From Polyangiaceae bacterium (GTDB lineage Bacteria; Myxococcota_A; Polyangia; Polyangiales; Polyangiaceae), in the NCBI GenBank assembly GCA_016712345.1, contig JADJRH010000011.1, positions 3,410,001 to 3,474,000 of the forward strand: DNA of 64,000 bases, written 5' to 3'. The notes below the pieces were generated by a model that searched no databases, was not told the DNA's origin, and was given only the letters and a program-made list of their open reading frames with translations. A program made the position numbers and the translations under genes. Below, piece by piece: positions 16,314 to 25,023 of the stretch (positions within the stretch are counted from its first letter, which is position 1; each line of letters opens with the position of its first letter).

Positions 16314-17579
16314 GTGTCCGGCCTTTCTCCCTCCAACGCGCCTTCGGTGTACACACCGAGCGATCTGCCTGAACTCGAAATACCCTCCAAACCCGTCAAA
16401 GTGGGCGGCCGAGTCATCCAGGTAGAAGGTCAAACCTTTCTGCTTGTCGACGCATTCGGCGCCGTTCAGGTCGAGTTGAGTCAGCCCGCGGAGGTCCACA
16501 TCGGCGACCTCGTTGTGGTGTCAGGTCTAATTCGACCCGGTAAACTGGTTCGATCTTCCGTTGTAGAAAAAGCAAGCCCTACCCGTCCACCTGGTGCGTA
16601 CACATCGCCCGACGCCGCCCCGCGCATCACAGAAACCTCCCGTTTTCAAGACCGCGGCGTGGGTAGAACGCTTGCGGCCCGAGCGGCTCTCCTCCGCACC
16701 ATTCGCGAGTTTTACGACGCTCGCCACTTTGTGGAGGTGGACACACCTTCCCTCGTTCCCTCCCCCGGACTTGACCTCCATCTCGACGCGTTTGAAGTGC
16801 CCGGCAGCGGCTACCTCATCACCAGTCCAGAATATCAAATGAAGCGCCTCCTGGTGGGCGGCATCCCCCGATGTTTTCAAATCGCCCGGTGCTTCCGCCG
16901 CAGCGAAAAGGGCGATCGCCACAATCCAGAATTTTTAATGCTCGAATGGTATCGCGCTTTTTCAACCATGGAAGAAGTCATGGTCGACACTGAAGAACTT
17001 GTCCGGTTTGCCGCTTCTCAAATTTCAGGCGGCACCGAGATTGAGGTGGACGGTGTACAAGTCGACCTCGGCGCCCCGTTTGAACGGCTGACGGTCGCGC
17101 GCGCGTTTGAAAGGTATGCCGGCATTGACGAAGAGCGCGCCCTCACTATGGCGCACGACGATGAAGACAAGTTTTTTCGCATCCTTGTCGAACGGGTAGA
17201 ACCCAAAATCGCTCAGAACAAACGGGCCGTTTTTCTCACCCACTACCCTGCCAAACAAGCTTCTCTCGCACGACTTTCTCCCACAGATCCCCGGGTTGCC
17301 GAGCGATTTGAACTTTACGTCGGCGGCCTGGAGTTGTGTAACGGCTTTGGTGAACTTACCGATCCCAAAGAGCAGCGCGCCCGGTTTGAACGCGACCAAG
17401 AAGAACGGCGCGCGCAGAACAAACCTGTCTACCCAATTGACGAGCGCTTTATCCATGCGCTTGAAGAAGGCATGCCCCGCGCCGCCGGCAATGCCCTGGG
17501 TGTCGACCGCCTGCTTGCTGTGTGCCTCGGCGAAAAGTCCATTTTCGACGTGATGGGATTTCCAGCGCCGTGGATCTAA
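16314..17579 (+). CDS. epmA: EpmA/GenX/PoxA-type lysyl-tRNA-synthetase-like protein with N-terminal OB-like domain
   Basis: A 421-residue class II aminoacyl-tRNA-synthetase-like enzyme with a GTG start. The catalytic core (about 110-421) has motif 2 FQIARCFRRSEKGDRHNPEF and motif 3 'NALGVDRLLAVCLG'. Proteins of this group attach beta-lysine to elongation factor P. Typical EpmA is about 325 residues and lacks an anticodon-binding domain; this one carries about 80 extra N-terminal residues resembling a short OB strand set (KVGGRVIQVEGQTFLLVDAF, VHIGDLVVVSGLIRPG). It is still shorter than a normal LysS (about 500). It could be EpmA with an added domain or a shortened lysyl-tRNA synthetase. No lysine 2,3-aminomutase (epmB) or efp gene is in the window. 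Confidence 0.78.
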   Translation: MSGLSPSNAPSVYTPSDLPELEIPSKPVKVGGRVIQVEGQTFLLVDAFGAVQVELSQPAEVHIGDLVVVSGLIRPGKLVRSSVVEKASPTRPPGAYTSPDAAPRITETSRFQDRGVGRTLAARAALLRTIREFYDARHFVEVDTPSLVPSPGLDLHLDAFEVPGSGYLITSPEYQMKRLLVGGIPRCFQIARCFRRSEKGDRHNPEFLMLEWYRAFSTMEEVMVDTEELVRFAASQISGGTEIEVDGVQVDLGAPFERLTVARAFERYAGIDEERALTMAHDDEDKFFRILVERVEPKIAQNKRAVFLTHYPAKQASLARLSPTDPRVAERFELYVGGLELCNGFGELTDPKEQRARFERDQEERRAQNKPVYPIDERFIHALEEGMPRAAGNALGVDRLLAVCLGEKSIFDVMGFPAPWI

Positions 17580-18160
17580 CCCACCCTACCCGTCTCGAAT
17601 CCGCACCCGCGCTCCACTCGTTGGTTTACAAATACCTTACACTCCTCTCCCTTCGGCTTTCGCGCGAGCGCGGTGAACCGCCGCCTGAAAAAGCCTTTTT
17701 TGTTCGCTTCGCCGCCCAATACCCCGGAGCGCTCTACGAGCTTGACCGCCTACCCATCACCGGCATTCAGGCGCGAATTCAGGGTCTAAAAGCCGCCCTC
17801 TCCGGCGCCCCTGTAGAACCGTGGATGTACCCCATGGCCACCTACCATGCCCTCTACCGCGCGGCGCTGTTTATCAAACGGCGCTCCTCCAAAACCCGCC
17901 CGCTGAGCACCGACGAGCGAACTCGCCTCGCTGAAATAGCAACAAAAGCCGCCCAAATCCAAGTGGAAATCTCCCTTGTAGAACACATCACCAAGGGTAC
18001 ACAAGGCCGCATCGCCCCCATTGTTCTCCAAGAAACCGCCCGCCGCCACGGCCAAGATCCGGTGTCGCTGCTCACCTCCCTCTTCCCAACCCGCAAGATC
18101 TTCCCTACCCCTTCCACCGCCAAGCCCGACTCCGAGAGCGAGGTTCACCGTGTCGAATGA
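17570..18160 (+). CDS. Uncharacterised helical protein, about 196 residues
   Basis: Not recognised. Starting at the GTG at 17570 it overlaps the end of the EpmA-like gene by 10 bases, which suggests translational coupling. The protein looks soluble and mostly helical: SLVYKYLTLLSLRLSRERGE near the N-terminus, then an Arg/Lys-rich middle and a Pro/Ser-rich C-terminus. There is no signal peptide or cysteine. It overlaps the next gene by 11 bases. The three coupled genes (16314-18593) may act together, but no function can be assigned. Confidence 0.6.
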   Translation: MDLTHPTRLESAPALHSLVYKYLTLLSLRLSRERGEPPPEKAFFVRFAAQYPGALYELDRLPITGIQARIQGLKAALSGAPVEPWMYPMATYHALYRAALFIKRRSSKTRPLSTDERTRLAEIATKAAQIQVEISLVEHITKGTQGRIAPIVLQETARRHGQDPVSLLTSLFPTRKIFPTPSTAKPDSESEVHRVE

Positions 18161-18593
18161 TCGCGTTGTTCGCCGCCTGACAGTTCTCAAAGAAGACGCC
18201 GGGGCAGAACCCGCGCCCCAGCGCAAGTTCTTTCACATCGGCCAACCTGAAGTGCTCGACGATTTGGGCGAGTGCATCCCCATGATCTCCTGGGTAGATG
18301 AAAACCTATCCCGCTTTGTCGTTTCCGATGCACCAAGCGCCACGTGGGGCAAAACAAGCCCATTGCCCAAAGTGTTGGCCCTACCCAACCGTCAGGTTCA
18401 CGTCGAAGACGGCATTTTTCTCATCACCGGCCCCGGCAACGATTACAGCGCAAAAAACCCTTCAGGCAAAGGCCATATCCACTTTGTCCACCTCGGGATT
18501 ACGGGCAAACTGTGGGACCGCGGCCTTGTCAAAATCTACCTCTACCGCCTCGACGGCGTTCAAATGAAAAGCCTCCTCGAAAAAAAGAAGTAA
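18150..18593 (+). CDS. Uncharacterised soluble protein, 147 residues
   Basis: Not recognised. GTG start at 18150, overlapping the previous gene by 11 bases. The sequence has a beta-rich appearance (RQVHVEDGIFLITGPGNDYS, GHIHFVHLGITGKLWDRGLV) with a basic C-terminal end KSLLEKKK and no signal or membrane segment. It is the last gene of the plus-strand run that begins at 12845 and ends on a bidirectional hairpin shared with the convergent MFS gene. Confidence 0.6.
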   Translation: MSNDRVVRRLTVLKEDAGAEPAPQRKFFHIGQPEVLDDLGECIPMISWVDENLSRFVVSDAPSATWGKTSPLPKVLALPNRQVHVEDGIFLITGPGNDYSAKNPSGKGHIHFVHLGITGKLWDRGLVKIYLYRLDGVQMKSLLEKKK

Positions 18594-18613
18594 CGGGTAT
18601 CAAACCCGTTTTC
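18592..18613. terminator. Bidirectional stem-loop between convergent genes
   Basis: AACGGGT (18592-18598), loop ATCAA, ACCCGTT (18604-18610), followed by T residues on the plus strand. It overlaps the stop codons of both the 147-residue protein and the convergent MFS gene, so it can serve both. The stem is only 7 bp, so strength is moderate. Confidence 0.55.
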
Positions 18614-19925
18614 CGCGATTCCAAAACGGCGTCAGTATCAACGCCGACACCGCGGTAAACACCCCCAACATCCGAAACACCCCACCCCAGTCTGATACCG
18701 ACGCCGCGTCGGGCGCGAGCTTTCCAGAAGCGATTTGACCCAGGGATCCAAGCCCGTTGATCACGCCGGCCGCAATCGCCGCCGCACGGGGCCCACCCAA
18801 ATCTTGCGCGGCGGTTGCCGACACAATCGCGTCGGGACCGAAAAGGAAAAACCCAAACACCACGAGGATCACCACATTGGGCAACACACCCTGAGCGGAT
18901 ATCGAACCGTAAGACCACAAAACCCCGCCGAGCAGAAGTGTACTCGCCACCGCCGCCGGCATTCGCCTTCCCTTCAAAAAGCGATCACTTACCCATCCAA
19001 TAGTCGTCGCCCCCAACACTCCACCCACCTCAAATGCGAGCGGAACCCACCGAGCGTGCACCTTGTCGTAGTGCAGAACCCGCTCCATATAAAACGGCGC
19101 CCAGTTCCAAAAGAAGTACCGAGTGAGCTTTAGAAAAAAGTAAGACACACCCAAAGCCCACAAAAAAGGGCTTTTCAACACGGCATTTCGAGCTTCGCGC
19201 CGCGCCGCCGCATCCTCCACACTTTTTTCTATAACGGCAGACCCTGCTCCCGTGCTCCCCTCCACGTTCCGCTTTGGAACGGTATGAAGCTCGGGTAGAA
19301 AAAATAAAAGCACGAGCCCCACAAGAAACACGGGCAAAGCCGGGCCGAAAAATACCCACTGCCAAGCGATTTTCTCCATGAAAAAACCGCCGAGCGGATT
19401 TGCCACGAAACTACCCACAGTATAGTTCGTCGTCCATAGTCCCATCACTCGGCCGCGATGCGAATCAGGAAACCAACCCGCCATCGCTTTGACATTGGGC
19501 GACCACCCGGTGGCTTGTACAAAACCGTTGAGTGTCCAAAACGCGAGCAGCGCCCAAAACGTTGTGGACATGCCAAACGCGACGGAGAAAAACGCCGTTG
19601 CCAACATGCCCACGCCGAGCACGCGTCGCGGCCCAAATCGATCGGCAACCGCACCCCACACAAACTGACCCGCCGCGTATGCCGCGCTGTACGCCGAATC
19701 GATGGTGCCGAGTTCGCCGGTTGAAATCTTGTAGTTGTCTTGCAAACTGGTTTTTGCAAGCGCGTAGTTTTTCCGGGTGAAGTAATACGACGCGTACGAA
19801 AGCCAGGTGAGCCCAAAAACCAAAAATCGCCGCGGATCAAGCTGGCTTTTTTGTGCGAGCAACGGCGGGGCGGTGGATGAGTCTTCCGTTTTTTCGCCGC
19901 CGGGCGCGTTTTCCTTCGTGGCCAC
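18600..19925 (-). CDS. MFS transporter, organophosphate:phosphate antiporter-like (GlpT/UhpC type)
   Basis: A 441-residue carrier with 12 predicted membrane helices and a charged N-terminus. GlpT-family features are the early LTWLSYASYYFTRKNYALAK segment with the substrate-binding Arg/Lys, the DRFGPRRVLG loop between helices 2 and 3 (family pattern D-R-x-G-x-R), and FVQATGWSPNVKAMAGWF in helix 4. The family exchanges glycerol-3-phosphate or hexose phosphates for phosphate, or acts as a sugar-phosphate sensor (UhpC). The exact substrate is not predictable. GTG start. It is divergent from the oxidoreductase gene at 20035, with about 110 bases between. Confidence 0.82.
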   Translation of the reverse strand: MATKENAPGGEKTEDSSTAPPLLAQKSQLDPRRFLVFGLTWLSYASYYFTRKNYALAKTSLQDNYKISTGELGTIDSAYSAAYAAGQFVWGAVADRFGPRRVLGVGMLATAFFSVAFGMSTTFWALLAFWTLNGFVQATGWSPNVKAMAGWFPDSHRGRVMGLWTTNYTVGSFVANPLGGFFMEKIAWQWVFFGPALPVFLVGLVLLFFLPELHTVPKRNVEGSTGAGSAVIEKSVEDAAARREARNAVLKSPFLWALGVSYFFLKLTRYFFWNWAPFYMERVLHYDKVHARWVPLAFEVGGVLGATTIGWVSDRFLKGRRMPAAVASTLLLGGVLWSYGSISAQGVLPNVVILVVFGFFLFGPDAIVSATAAQDLGGPRAAAIAAGVINGLGSLGQIASGKLAPDAASVSDWGGVFRMLGVFTAVSALILTPFWNRGKRV

Positions 19926-20034
19926 GGCGCGAGCCTAACACTACTTCTGTGTCTTCTGCTCGGCGGAACGGTGACCCATCGCCTACCGCAAACAAATGCG
20001 CGAAGCGCGTGACACGCCGAGAACGCGGCGCTAC

Positions 20035-21549
20035 ATGCCCACCGCCATGTTGGACGCAATCGTGATCGGCTCGGGACCCAACGGCCTTGTCGCGGCCAAC
20101 TACCTTGCTCGCGCCGGGTGGAAAGTGCTGGTGGTAGAAACCAACTCAGAACCCGGCGGCGCTGTCGGATCGCGCGAGTTTACCCTCCCCGGTTTTATCC
20201 ATGACGTGGGCGCCGCGTTCTTCCCATTTGGTCAAACGAGCCCTTTTCTACTACCCCTTGACCTACCCGGTGCCGGCCTCGTTTGGAAACACGCTCTGTT
20301 CGACTCGGCGCATGCGTCCGCCGACGGCACCTGTTCTGCCATCGGCCGCAATTTTGAAGCCGTTTCCAGCGTCCTCCGAGAAGATGCCGCGGCTTGGCTC
20401 AAAGTCGCCGAGTGGCACCAAAAAACCCGCGATCGCATGTTGCGGGCGCTCCTTTCTACCCTGCCCGCTATCGGCCCCATGTTGCGGTTTGGTCCCCAAA
20501 ACCTGCTCAAACTGGCGGGCGTTGCTTTGTCGAGTGGGCGTGGGTACTCGTCTCGCCTTTTCAAAACAGAACCCGCGAGGCGCATTCTACCCGGGCTCGC
20601 GCTTCACACAGACGTCGGCCCCGACGACGCATGTGGCGCCATTGTCGGCTTTATGTTGGCGGTTCTCGCCACAAGCGGCGGGTTTCCAGTCCCCGAGGGC
20701 GGCGCCCGATCCATCGCAACGGCGCTCGTCAAACGCCTTCAAGAGCACGGCGGTCAGGTTCAATACAACACACGGGTAGAAAAGGTGGTTGTCAAAAATG
20801 GTAGAGCCGTAGCAGTTCGAACGGCGAACGGCGTTGAAATCGAGGCAAAACGCGCTGTACTCGGCGATGTGGGCGCCCCCGCTCTCTACCTTCACCTTCT
20901 GGACGCCGGTTTGGTTTCAAGTCGAATGGTCCGCGCCATGACAAACTTTCGCCGCGGATTTGGAACATTCAAAATGGATTGGGCGCTTGACGGTAAAGTC
21001 CCCTGGCAAAACGAAACTGCCGCTCGATCGGCGGTCATCCACGCGGGCGACAGCCTTGATGACTTATCCCACTTCACGCGTGAAGTTCGAAACGGCAAAA
21101 TGCCGAGCCACCCTTACCTCGTGATCGGGCAACAATCGGTGCTCGATCCTTCCCGCGCGCCTGAAGGAAAACACACTTTATGGGCCTATTCGCGGGTACC
21201 TTCCACTGTCGAAGGCGGATGGGAACATTCCAAAGAAGCGTTTGCCGATCGGGTGGAAAAGCGAATTGAAGAACTCGCGCCCGGCTTTCGAAAACGCATT
21301 CTCGCGCGGGCGATTTTCGCTCCCCACGACCTCGAAGCGATGAATGCCAACCTCGTCGGAGGCGACCTGGGTGGAGGCTCCGCCGACATTCGCCATCAAC
21401 TCTTTTTCAGGCCCGTTTTTCCCTATTTTCGATACAGAACTCCCATTCGAGGGCTCTACCTCGCGTCGTCCTACGCCCACCCCGGAGCCGGTGTACACGG
21501 CGCATGTGGACACAACGCAGCCCTAGCCGCCCTCTCCGACGAAAGCTAA
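20035..21549 (+). CDS. FAD/NAD(P)-dependent oxidoreductase, phytoene-desaturase/PYROXD2-like
   Basis: About 504 residues. The N-terminal Rossmann motif is AIVIGSGPNGLVAANYLARA with the following acidic residue in VVETNSEPGGAVG. The C-terminal FAD-binding segment IRGLYLASSYAHPGAGVHGA is typical of the CrtI/CrtO/PYROXD2 superfamily. Starts at 20035 or 20047 are equally plausible. Members desaturate or oxidise carotenoids or other lipids. No phytoene synthase or other carotenoid gene is nearby, so a carotenoid role is not shown. It ends 8 bases before the convergent Cys-rich lipoprotein gene. Confidence 0.8.
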   Translation: MPTAMLDAIVIGSGPNGLVAANYLARAGWKVLVVETNSEPGGAVGSREFTLPGFIHDVGAAFFPFGQTSPFLLPLDLPGAGLVWKHALFDSAHASADGTCSAIGRNFEAVSSVLREDAAAWLKVAEWHQKTRDRMLRALLSTLPAIGPMLRFGPQNLLKLAGVALSSGRGYSSRLFKTEPARRILPGLALHTDVGPDDACGAIVGFMLAVLATSGGFPVPEGGARSIATALVKRLQEHGGQVQYNTRVEKVVVKNGRAVAVRTANGVEIEAKRAVLGDVGAPALYLHLLDAGLVSSRMVRAMTNFRRGFGTFKMDWALDGKVPWQNETAARSAVIHAGDSLDDLSHFTREVRNGKMPSHPYLVIGQQSVLDPSRAPEGKHTLWAYSRVPSTVEGGWEHSKEAFADRVEKRIEELAPGFRKRILARAIFAPHDLEAMNANLVGGDLGGGSADIRHQLFFRPVFPYFRYRTPIRGLYLASSYAHPGAGVHGACGHNAALAALSDES

Positions 21550-21557
21550 CTAACCCA

Positions 21558-23384
21558 TCACAATGGCAAACAATGCCCGTCGGCTGCGCAATAAGCACCG
21601 CTCACGCAGTCTATTGTAGAAACGCAATGCCAACCGAGAGGGCAGCCGGCGCACGGCCCACCGCAGTCGGTATCGCTCTCTCCCTGGTTCATATACCCAT
21701 CGGCGCACGTGGGTGTACACGTTTTGAGAACGGGGTGGCAGATCCCACCAATGCAGTCGTCGCTCTTTAGACACTTGTAAAGCGGCGGGCATTTTTGAGC
21801 GCACGATCCGCCGCAGTTGATATCGGTTTCATCCCCGTTTTGATAATTGTCAAAACACGACGGCGCCGAACAGGTGAGCACCGTCGCCCCGTGGCACTCT
21901 TTGCTTTCACAATCCGCCGACCCCAAACACGCGGCGCCTGCGGGGCATCCGGGCGGACACACCGCCCCGCAGTCCACATCGGACTCACCGCCGTTTTTTA
22001 CACCGTCCAAACAGGTGGCTTGAGTACACATGCCACCCGCGCAAATCAAACTCGCGCAGTCCGACGGCCCCGAACAAGTGCTTCCCGCGCCGCACGGCAT
22101 TGGACACGCCGCGCCGCAGTCTACCCCACCTTCCGTTCCATTTTTTTCTCCATCTGTACACGTCGGAGCGCAGTGGCCCAAAGTACACAATCCACCTTTG
22201 CAATCGTTCGATTGCGTACACACTTTGCCCGCCCCACAGGTAGATCCACAATTTCCGCCGCAGTCCACATCGGTTTCAACTGCGTTTTTTACTCCGTCCG
22301 AACAGGTGGCGGTTAAGCAGGTTCCCGCACAAACGCCGCTTGAGCAGTCACCCGCGCTCAAACACTCTTTCCCGTCGCCGCACGGTGCACATTCCGGCCC
22401 GCCGCAATCCACATCGGTTTCAAGTTCATCCTTTTTCAGATCCGCACACGCCGGGGCGGGCACACACACCGTTCCCTGGCAAGTGCCACTCCCGCAGTCG
22501 ACTGGAACTTTGCAACCCATTCCGATCAAACATCCCAAACAAGTGGCGCCACCACAGTCGACATCGGTTTCAGAACCGTTTTGGGTCTGATCAAAACAGC
22601 TCGCCGTGCAAATGCCACCTTCACACTTGCCCCCCAAACAGTCGAGCGGCAAGGCGCACATTTTTTCAAAACCGCATGGATCGCAGTTGTCTCCGCCACA
22701 ATCCACGTCGGACTCCAACCCGTTTTTTACGGCGTCTGTACAGGTTGGTGTACACACGCCGCCTTCACACGCGCCCCCGATACAATCGGCCGCACTGCCA
22801 CAGGCCGCCGAGGGTGGACATTTCAGATCGCACACCGCGCCGCAGTCCACGTCGGATTCAGATCCGTTTTTTACCTTATCCGTGCACGAAGGGGCGGCAC
22901 ACAATCCGGCCACACACGACAGGGTTTCACAGTCGGATCCAAAGACGCATTCAAACCCTTCGGGACATGCGACGCAGTCGCCGCCGCAGTCCACATCGGA
23001 CTCCACTCCGTTTTGCACGCTGTCTGTACAAGTTGCCGATGCACACGTTTCGTTGACGCAGACTCCACTCACACAATCGGCAGGCACAACACAGGCCACA
23101 CAAACGCCGGCTCCGTTGCATACGGCCCCGCCGTTTTCAGAGCAGTTTGCCCCGGTGGGTAGGTTGTCCAGGCCGCACAGGCCATCGTAACACCGGGGTC
23201 TGCCGCACTCTCCAATCGGCCCAGGGCAATCGCCGTCCGCCTCACACTGAGAAGACGCGGTTGCTCCACCGGTGGAAGTGGTGCTCTGTCCGCCGGCACC
23301 GCCTTGAGTTGATTCTGCGGGTGTACACCCAGCGGCGATCGCAAAAAGCCCCCACCAAAACAGGCGCGAGAGAGTTTTCACCAT
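21558..23384 (-). CDS. Cys-rich lipoprotein with ten tandem repeats
   Basis: A 608-residue lipoprotein: signal VKTLSRLFWWGLFAIAAGC, a Gly/Thr/Ser-rich linker, then about 40 cysteine-rich repeats-worth of sequence organised as ten units of roughly 40 residues. Each unit begins C-x-D-x-x-x-N-G-x-E-(S/T)-D-V-D-C-G-G (for example CTDSVQNGVESDVDCGG), followed by a second half rich in C-x-x-G-x-x-C. The acidic 'ESDVDCGG' core could bind calcium, and the cysteines probably form disulfides outside the cell. Such repeats are frequent in myxobacterial surface proteins of unknown role. The ATG at 23384 is chosen because it immediately precedes the signal; the frame is open upstream, antisense to the next gene. 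Confidence 0.82.
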   Translation of the reverse strand: MVKTLSRLFWWGLFAIAAGCTPAESTQGGAGGQSTTSTGGATASSQCEADGDCPGPIGECGRPRCYDGLCGLDNLPTGANCSENGGAVCNGAGVCVACVVPADCVSGVCVNETCASATCTDSVQNGVESDVDCGGDCVACPEGFECVFGSDCETLSCVAGLCAAPSCTDKVKNGSESDVDCGAVCDLKCPPSAACGSAADCIGGACEGGVCTPTCTDAVKNGLESDVDCGGDNCDPCGFEKMCALPLDCLGGKCEGGICTASCFDQTQNGSETDVDCGGATCLGCLIGMGCKVPVDCGSGTCQGTVCVPAPACADLKKDELETDVDCGGPECAPCGDGKECLSAGDCSSGVCAGTCLTATCSDGVKNAVETDVDCGGNCGSTCGAGKVCTQSNDCKGGLCTLGHCAPTCTDGEKNGTEGGVDCGAACPMPCGAGSTCSGPSDCASLICAGGMCTQATCLDGVKNGGESDVDCGAVCPPGCPAGAACLGSADCESKECHGATVLTCSAPSCFDNYQNGDETDINCGGSCAQKCPPLYKCLKSDDCIGGICHPVLKTCTPTCADGYMNQGESDTDCGGPCAGCPLGWHCVSTIDCVSGAYCAADGHCLPL

Positions 23385-23421
23385 CACATTGCCAATCGTG
23401 CCATAACTATTGCCAAACGGC

Positions 23422-24993
23422 ATGCCTTCTTCAAAACCGCCCCCCAAATCCGAGCGCTCGGCCAACGCATTTTTGGCGCAAAGTATGGTCGCCAATTTTG
23501 TGGTGCACGGCCTGGCGATCGTGATCATGGCGTTGGTTCTTGCCCCCATGTTGCCGGGCGGCGGAGAGCCTGATGACCGCTTGCGTGTGGCCTCCATTGC
23601 TAACCAGCCGCTTCGGTTTCGATTGGGATGGTTGCCGTGGCACCTCTGCGCTGTCGCCGACTTGTGGATGGCAGTTGCCATGCTCCGGGTGAAGTGGATA
23701 CCCAAACTCCCCGCCGCGCTTGTATTGGTGCTCACACTCGGCGCTGTTTTTCCAGATCAATACGCGCAGATCAGTTGGGTTACCCACGGTGTTGACCTGG
23801 CAAAGCAGGCCCATTCAGAAGCGGGCCTCACGCGTTATCTCAAGTATGAATCTTCCATTTTTGTAATGACAGCCTCTTACGCGGCGTTTCTCTACACCAT
23901 TGCCGCTCTCGGGTGGACATGGGCGTTCGCCAAGGCCGGCACCTGGTCGCGCGCGCTCACGTGGCTCTCCATCCCCACGTGGGCCATCATGTTGACAGTC
24001 ACGTCGGTGTTTTTTCTACCCCCTTCGTTTCGCCTTCCGCCTGAATGGGTAGCCGGCGGAAACGCGCTGGGATTTCTACTTTTACAAGTGTGGCTCGCTC
24101 TCGTCACAGAACAAGTGCTTCGACGCGGGCGACCCATCGCACCATTTGGGCGCGACGCGCGCTGGCGTCATCCTTCATCAAATCCTATGGCCCGCATTCT
24201 AGATTGGGTAACCAACAGCCGTCTTGCCGGTGTTTTTTTGGAGCCCCTACCCGCCTTCGCCATGCGGAGCGACATCACCGATGTTGTGTACGTCAACTAC
24301 CTTGTACCGGTAGAGAAACTTCTACCCTTGGTGCCCCCCGGGCTTGAACTTCAACGCCTGGGTTCCAATTCACAATTTGGACTTTTCACGTTTCTCACGT
24401 ACCAACACCATCACTTCGGATTTCGCATTCTCGGCCCTCTTCGACGCTTCATGCCCTCCCCTGTCCAAACCAACTGGCGTATTCACGTGCGCGATCCTCG
24501 TCGGGGAACGTTGGGCATCTACTTCGTGACAAATGCCATTACAAACACGTTTCAAGCCGTCGGTGCGCGCATGCTCACCGAGGGAATGCCCATGCACGTG
24601 CTCGCCCGCGGGGAGGTCAAGCGCGATCACAACGGTCACATGCACCTGACTCTCGACCCCGGTAACGGAACCGGACCCAAAGCCGAGGCTCACCTTCAGC
24701 CGGCTCCTTCCCTCGCGTGGGAAGATGTTTGGAAAGAGTGTTTCCCTTCGTTTCAAGCCTTTTTGGAGTATTGTGTACCCCAAGATCGCGCGTTCTCAAC
24801 TCAACTTGCCGCGAACACAATCACGCGCCAAGAAATTCACCTCGGCATTCCGCTCTCCATTTGTGAACCGATGACAGGAGAGGTGAACTCCCCTTCCGCC
24901 GCTGCGATTGTGGGCACTGCCCAGCCCGTTTGTTTTCGAGTACCCAACGTGAACTTCGTTTTTGAAACCGAAGAAAAAGACGAGTTGACCTGA
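23422..24993 (+). CDS. Membrane protein fused to DUF2071 (acetoacetate-decarboxylase-like) domain
   Basis: About 523 residues from the ATG at 23422 (a TTG at 23410 would add four). The N-terminal half (about 15-230) has roughly six membrane segments (for example SMVANFVVHGLAIVIMALVL). The C-terminal half (about 260-520) resembles DUF2071/YqjF: 'VNYLVPVEKLLPLVPPGLEL', 'GLFTFLTYQHHHFG', and a later 'VPNVNFVFETEE'. DUF2071 has the acetoacetate decarboxylase fold but lacks a known reaction. The fusion suggests a membrane-attached enzyme or binding protein. It starts 37 bases from the divergent Cys-rich lipoprotein. Confidence 0.7.
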   Translation: MPSSKPPPKSERSANAFLAQSMVANFVVHGLAIVIMALVLAPMLPGGGEPDDRLRVASIANQPLRFRLGWLPWHLCAVADLWMAVAMLRVKWIPKLPAALVLVLTLGAVFPDQYAQISWVTHGVDLAKQAHSEAGLTRYLKYESSIFVMTASYAAFLYTIAALGWTWAFAKAGTWSRALTWLSIPTWAIMLTVTSVFFLPPSFRLPPEWVAGGNALGFLLLQVWLALVTEQVLRRGRPIAPFGRDARWRHPSSNPMARILDWVTNSRLAGVFLEPLPAFAMRSDITDVVYVNYLVPVEKLLPLVPPGLELQRLGSNSQFGLFTFLTYQHHHFGFRILGPLRRFMPSPVQTNWRIHVRDPRRGTLGIYFVTNAITNTFQAVGARMLTEGMPMHVLARGEVKRDHNGHMHLTLDPGNGTGPKAEAHLQPAPSLAWEDVWKECFPSFQAFLEYCVPQDRAFSTQLAANTITRQEIHLGIPLSICEPMTGEVNSPSAAAIVGTAQPVCFRVPNVNFVFETEEKDELT

Positions 24994-25023
24994 CAGTGTT
25001 GCCCGCACCGCGGCGCACATCAA

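Noticed and set aside
22030..23190. Several plus-strand frames of 150-240 codons
   Set aside because: They are antisense shadows of the ten-repeat Cys-rich lipoprotein; their repetitive look comes from the repeats on the other strand.
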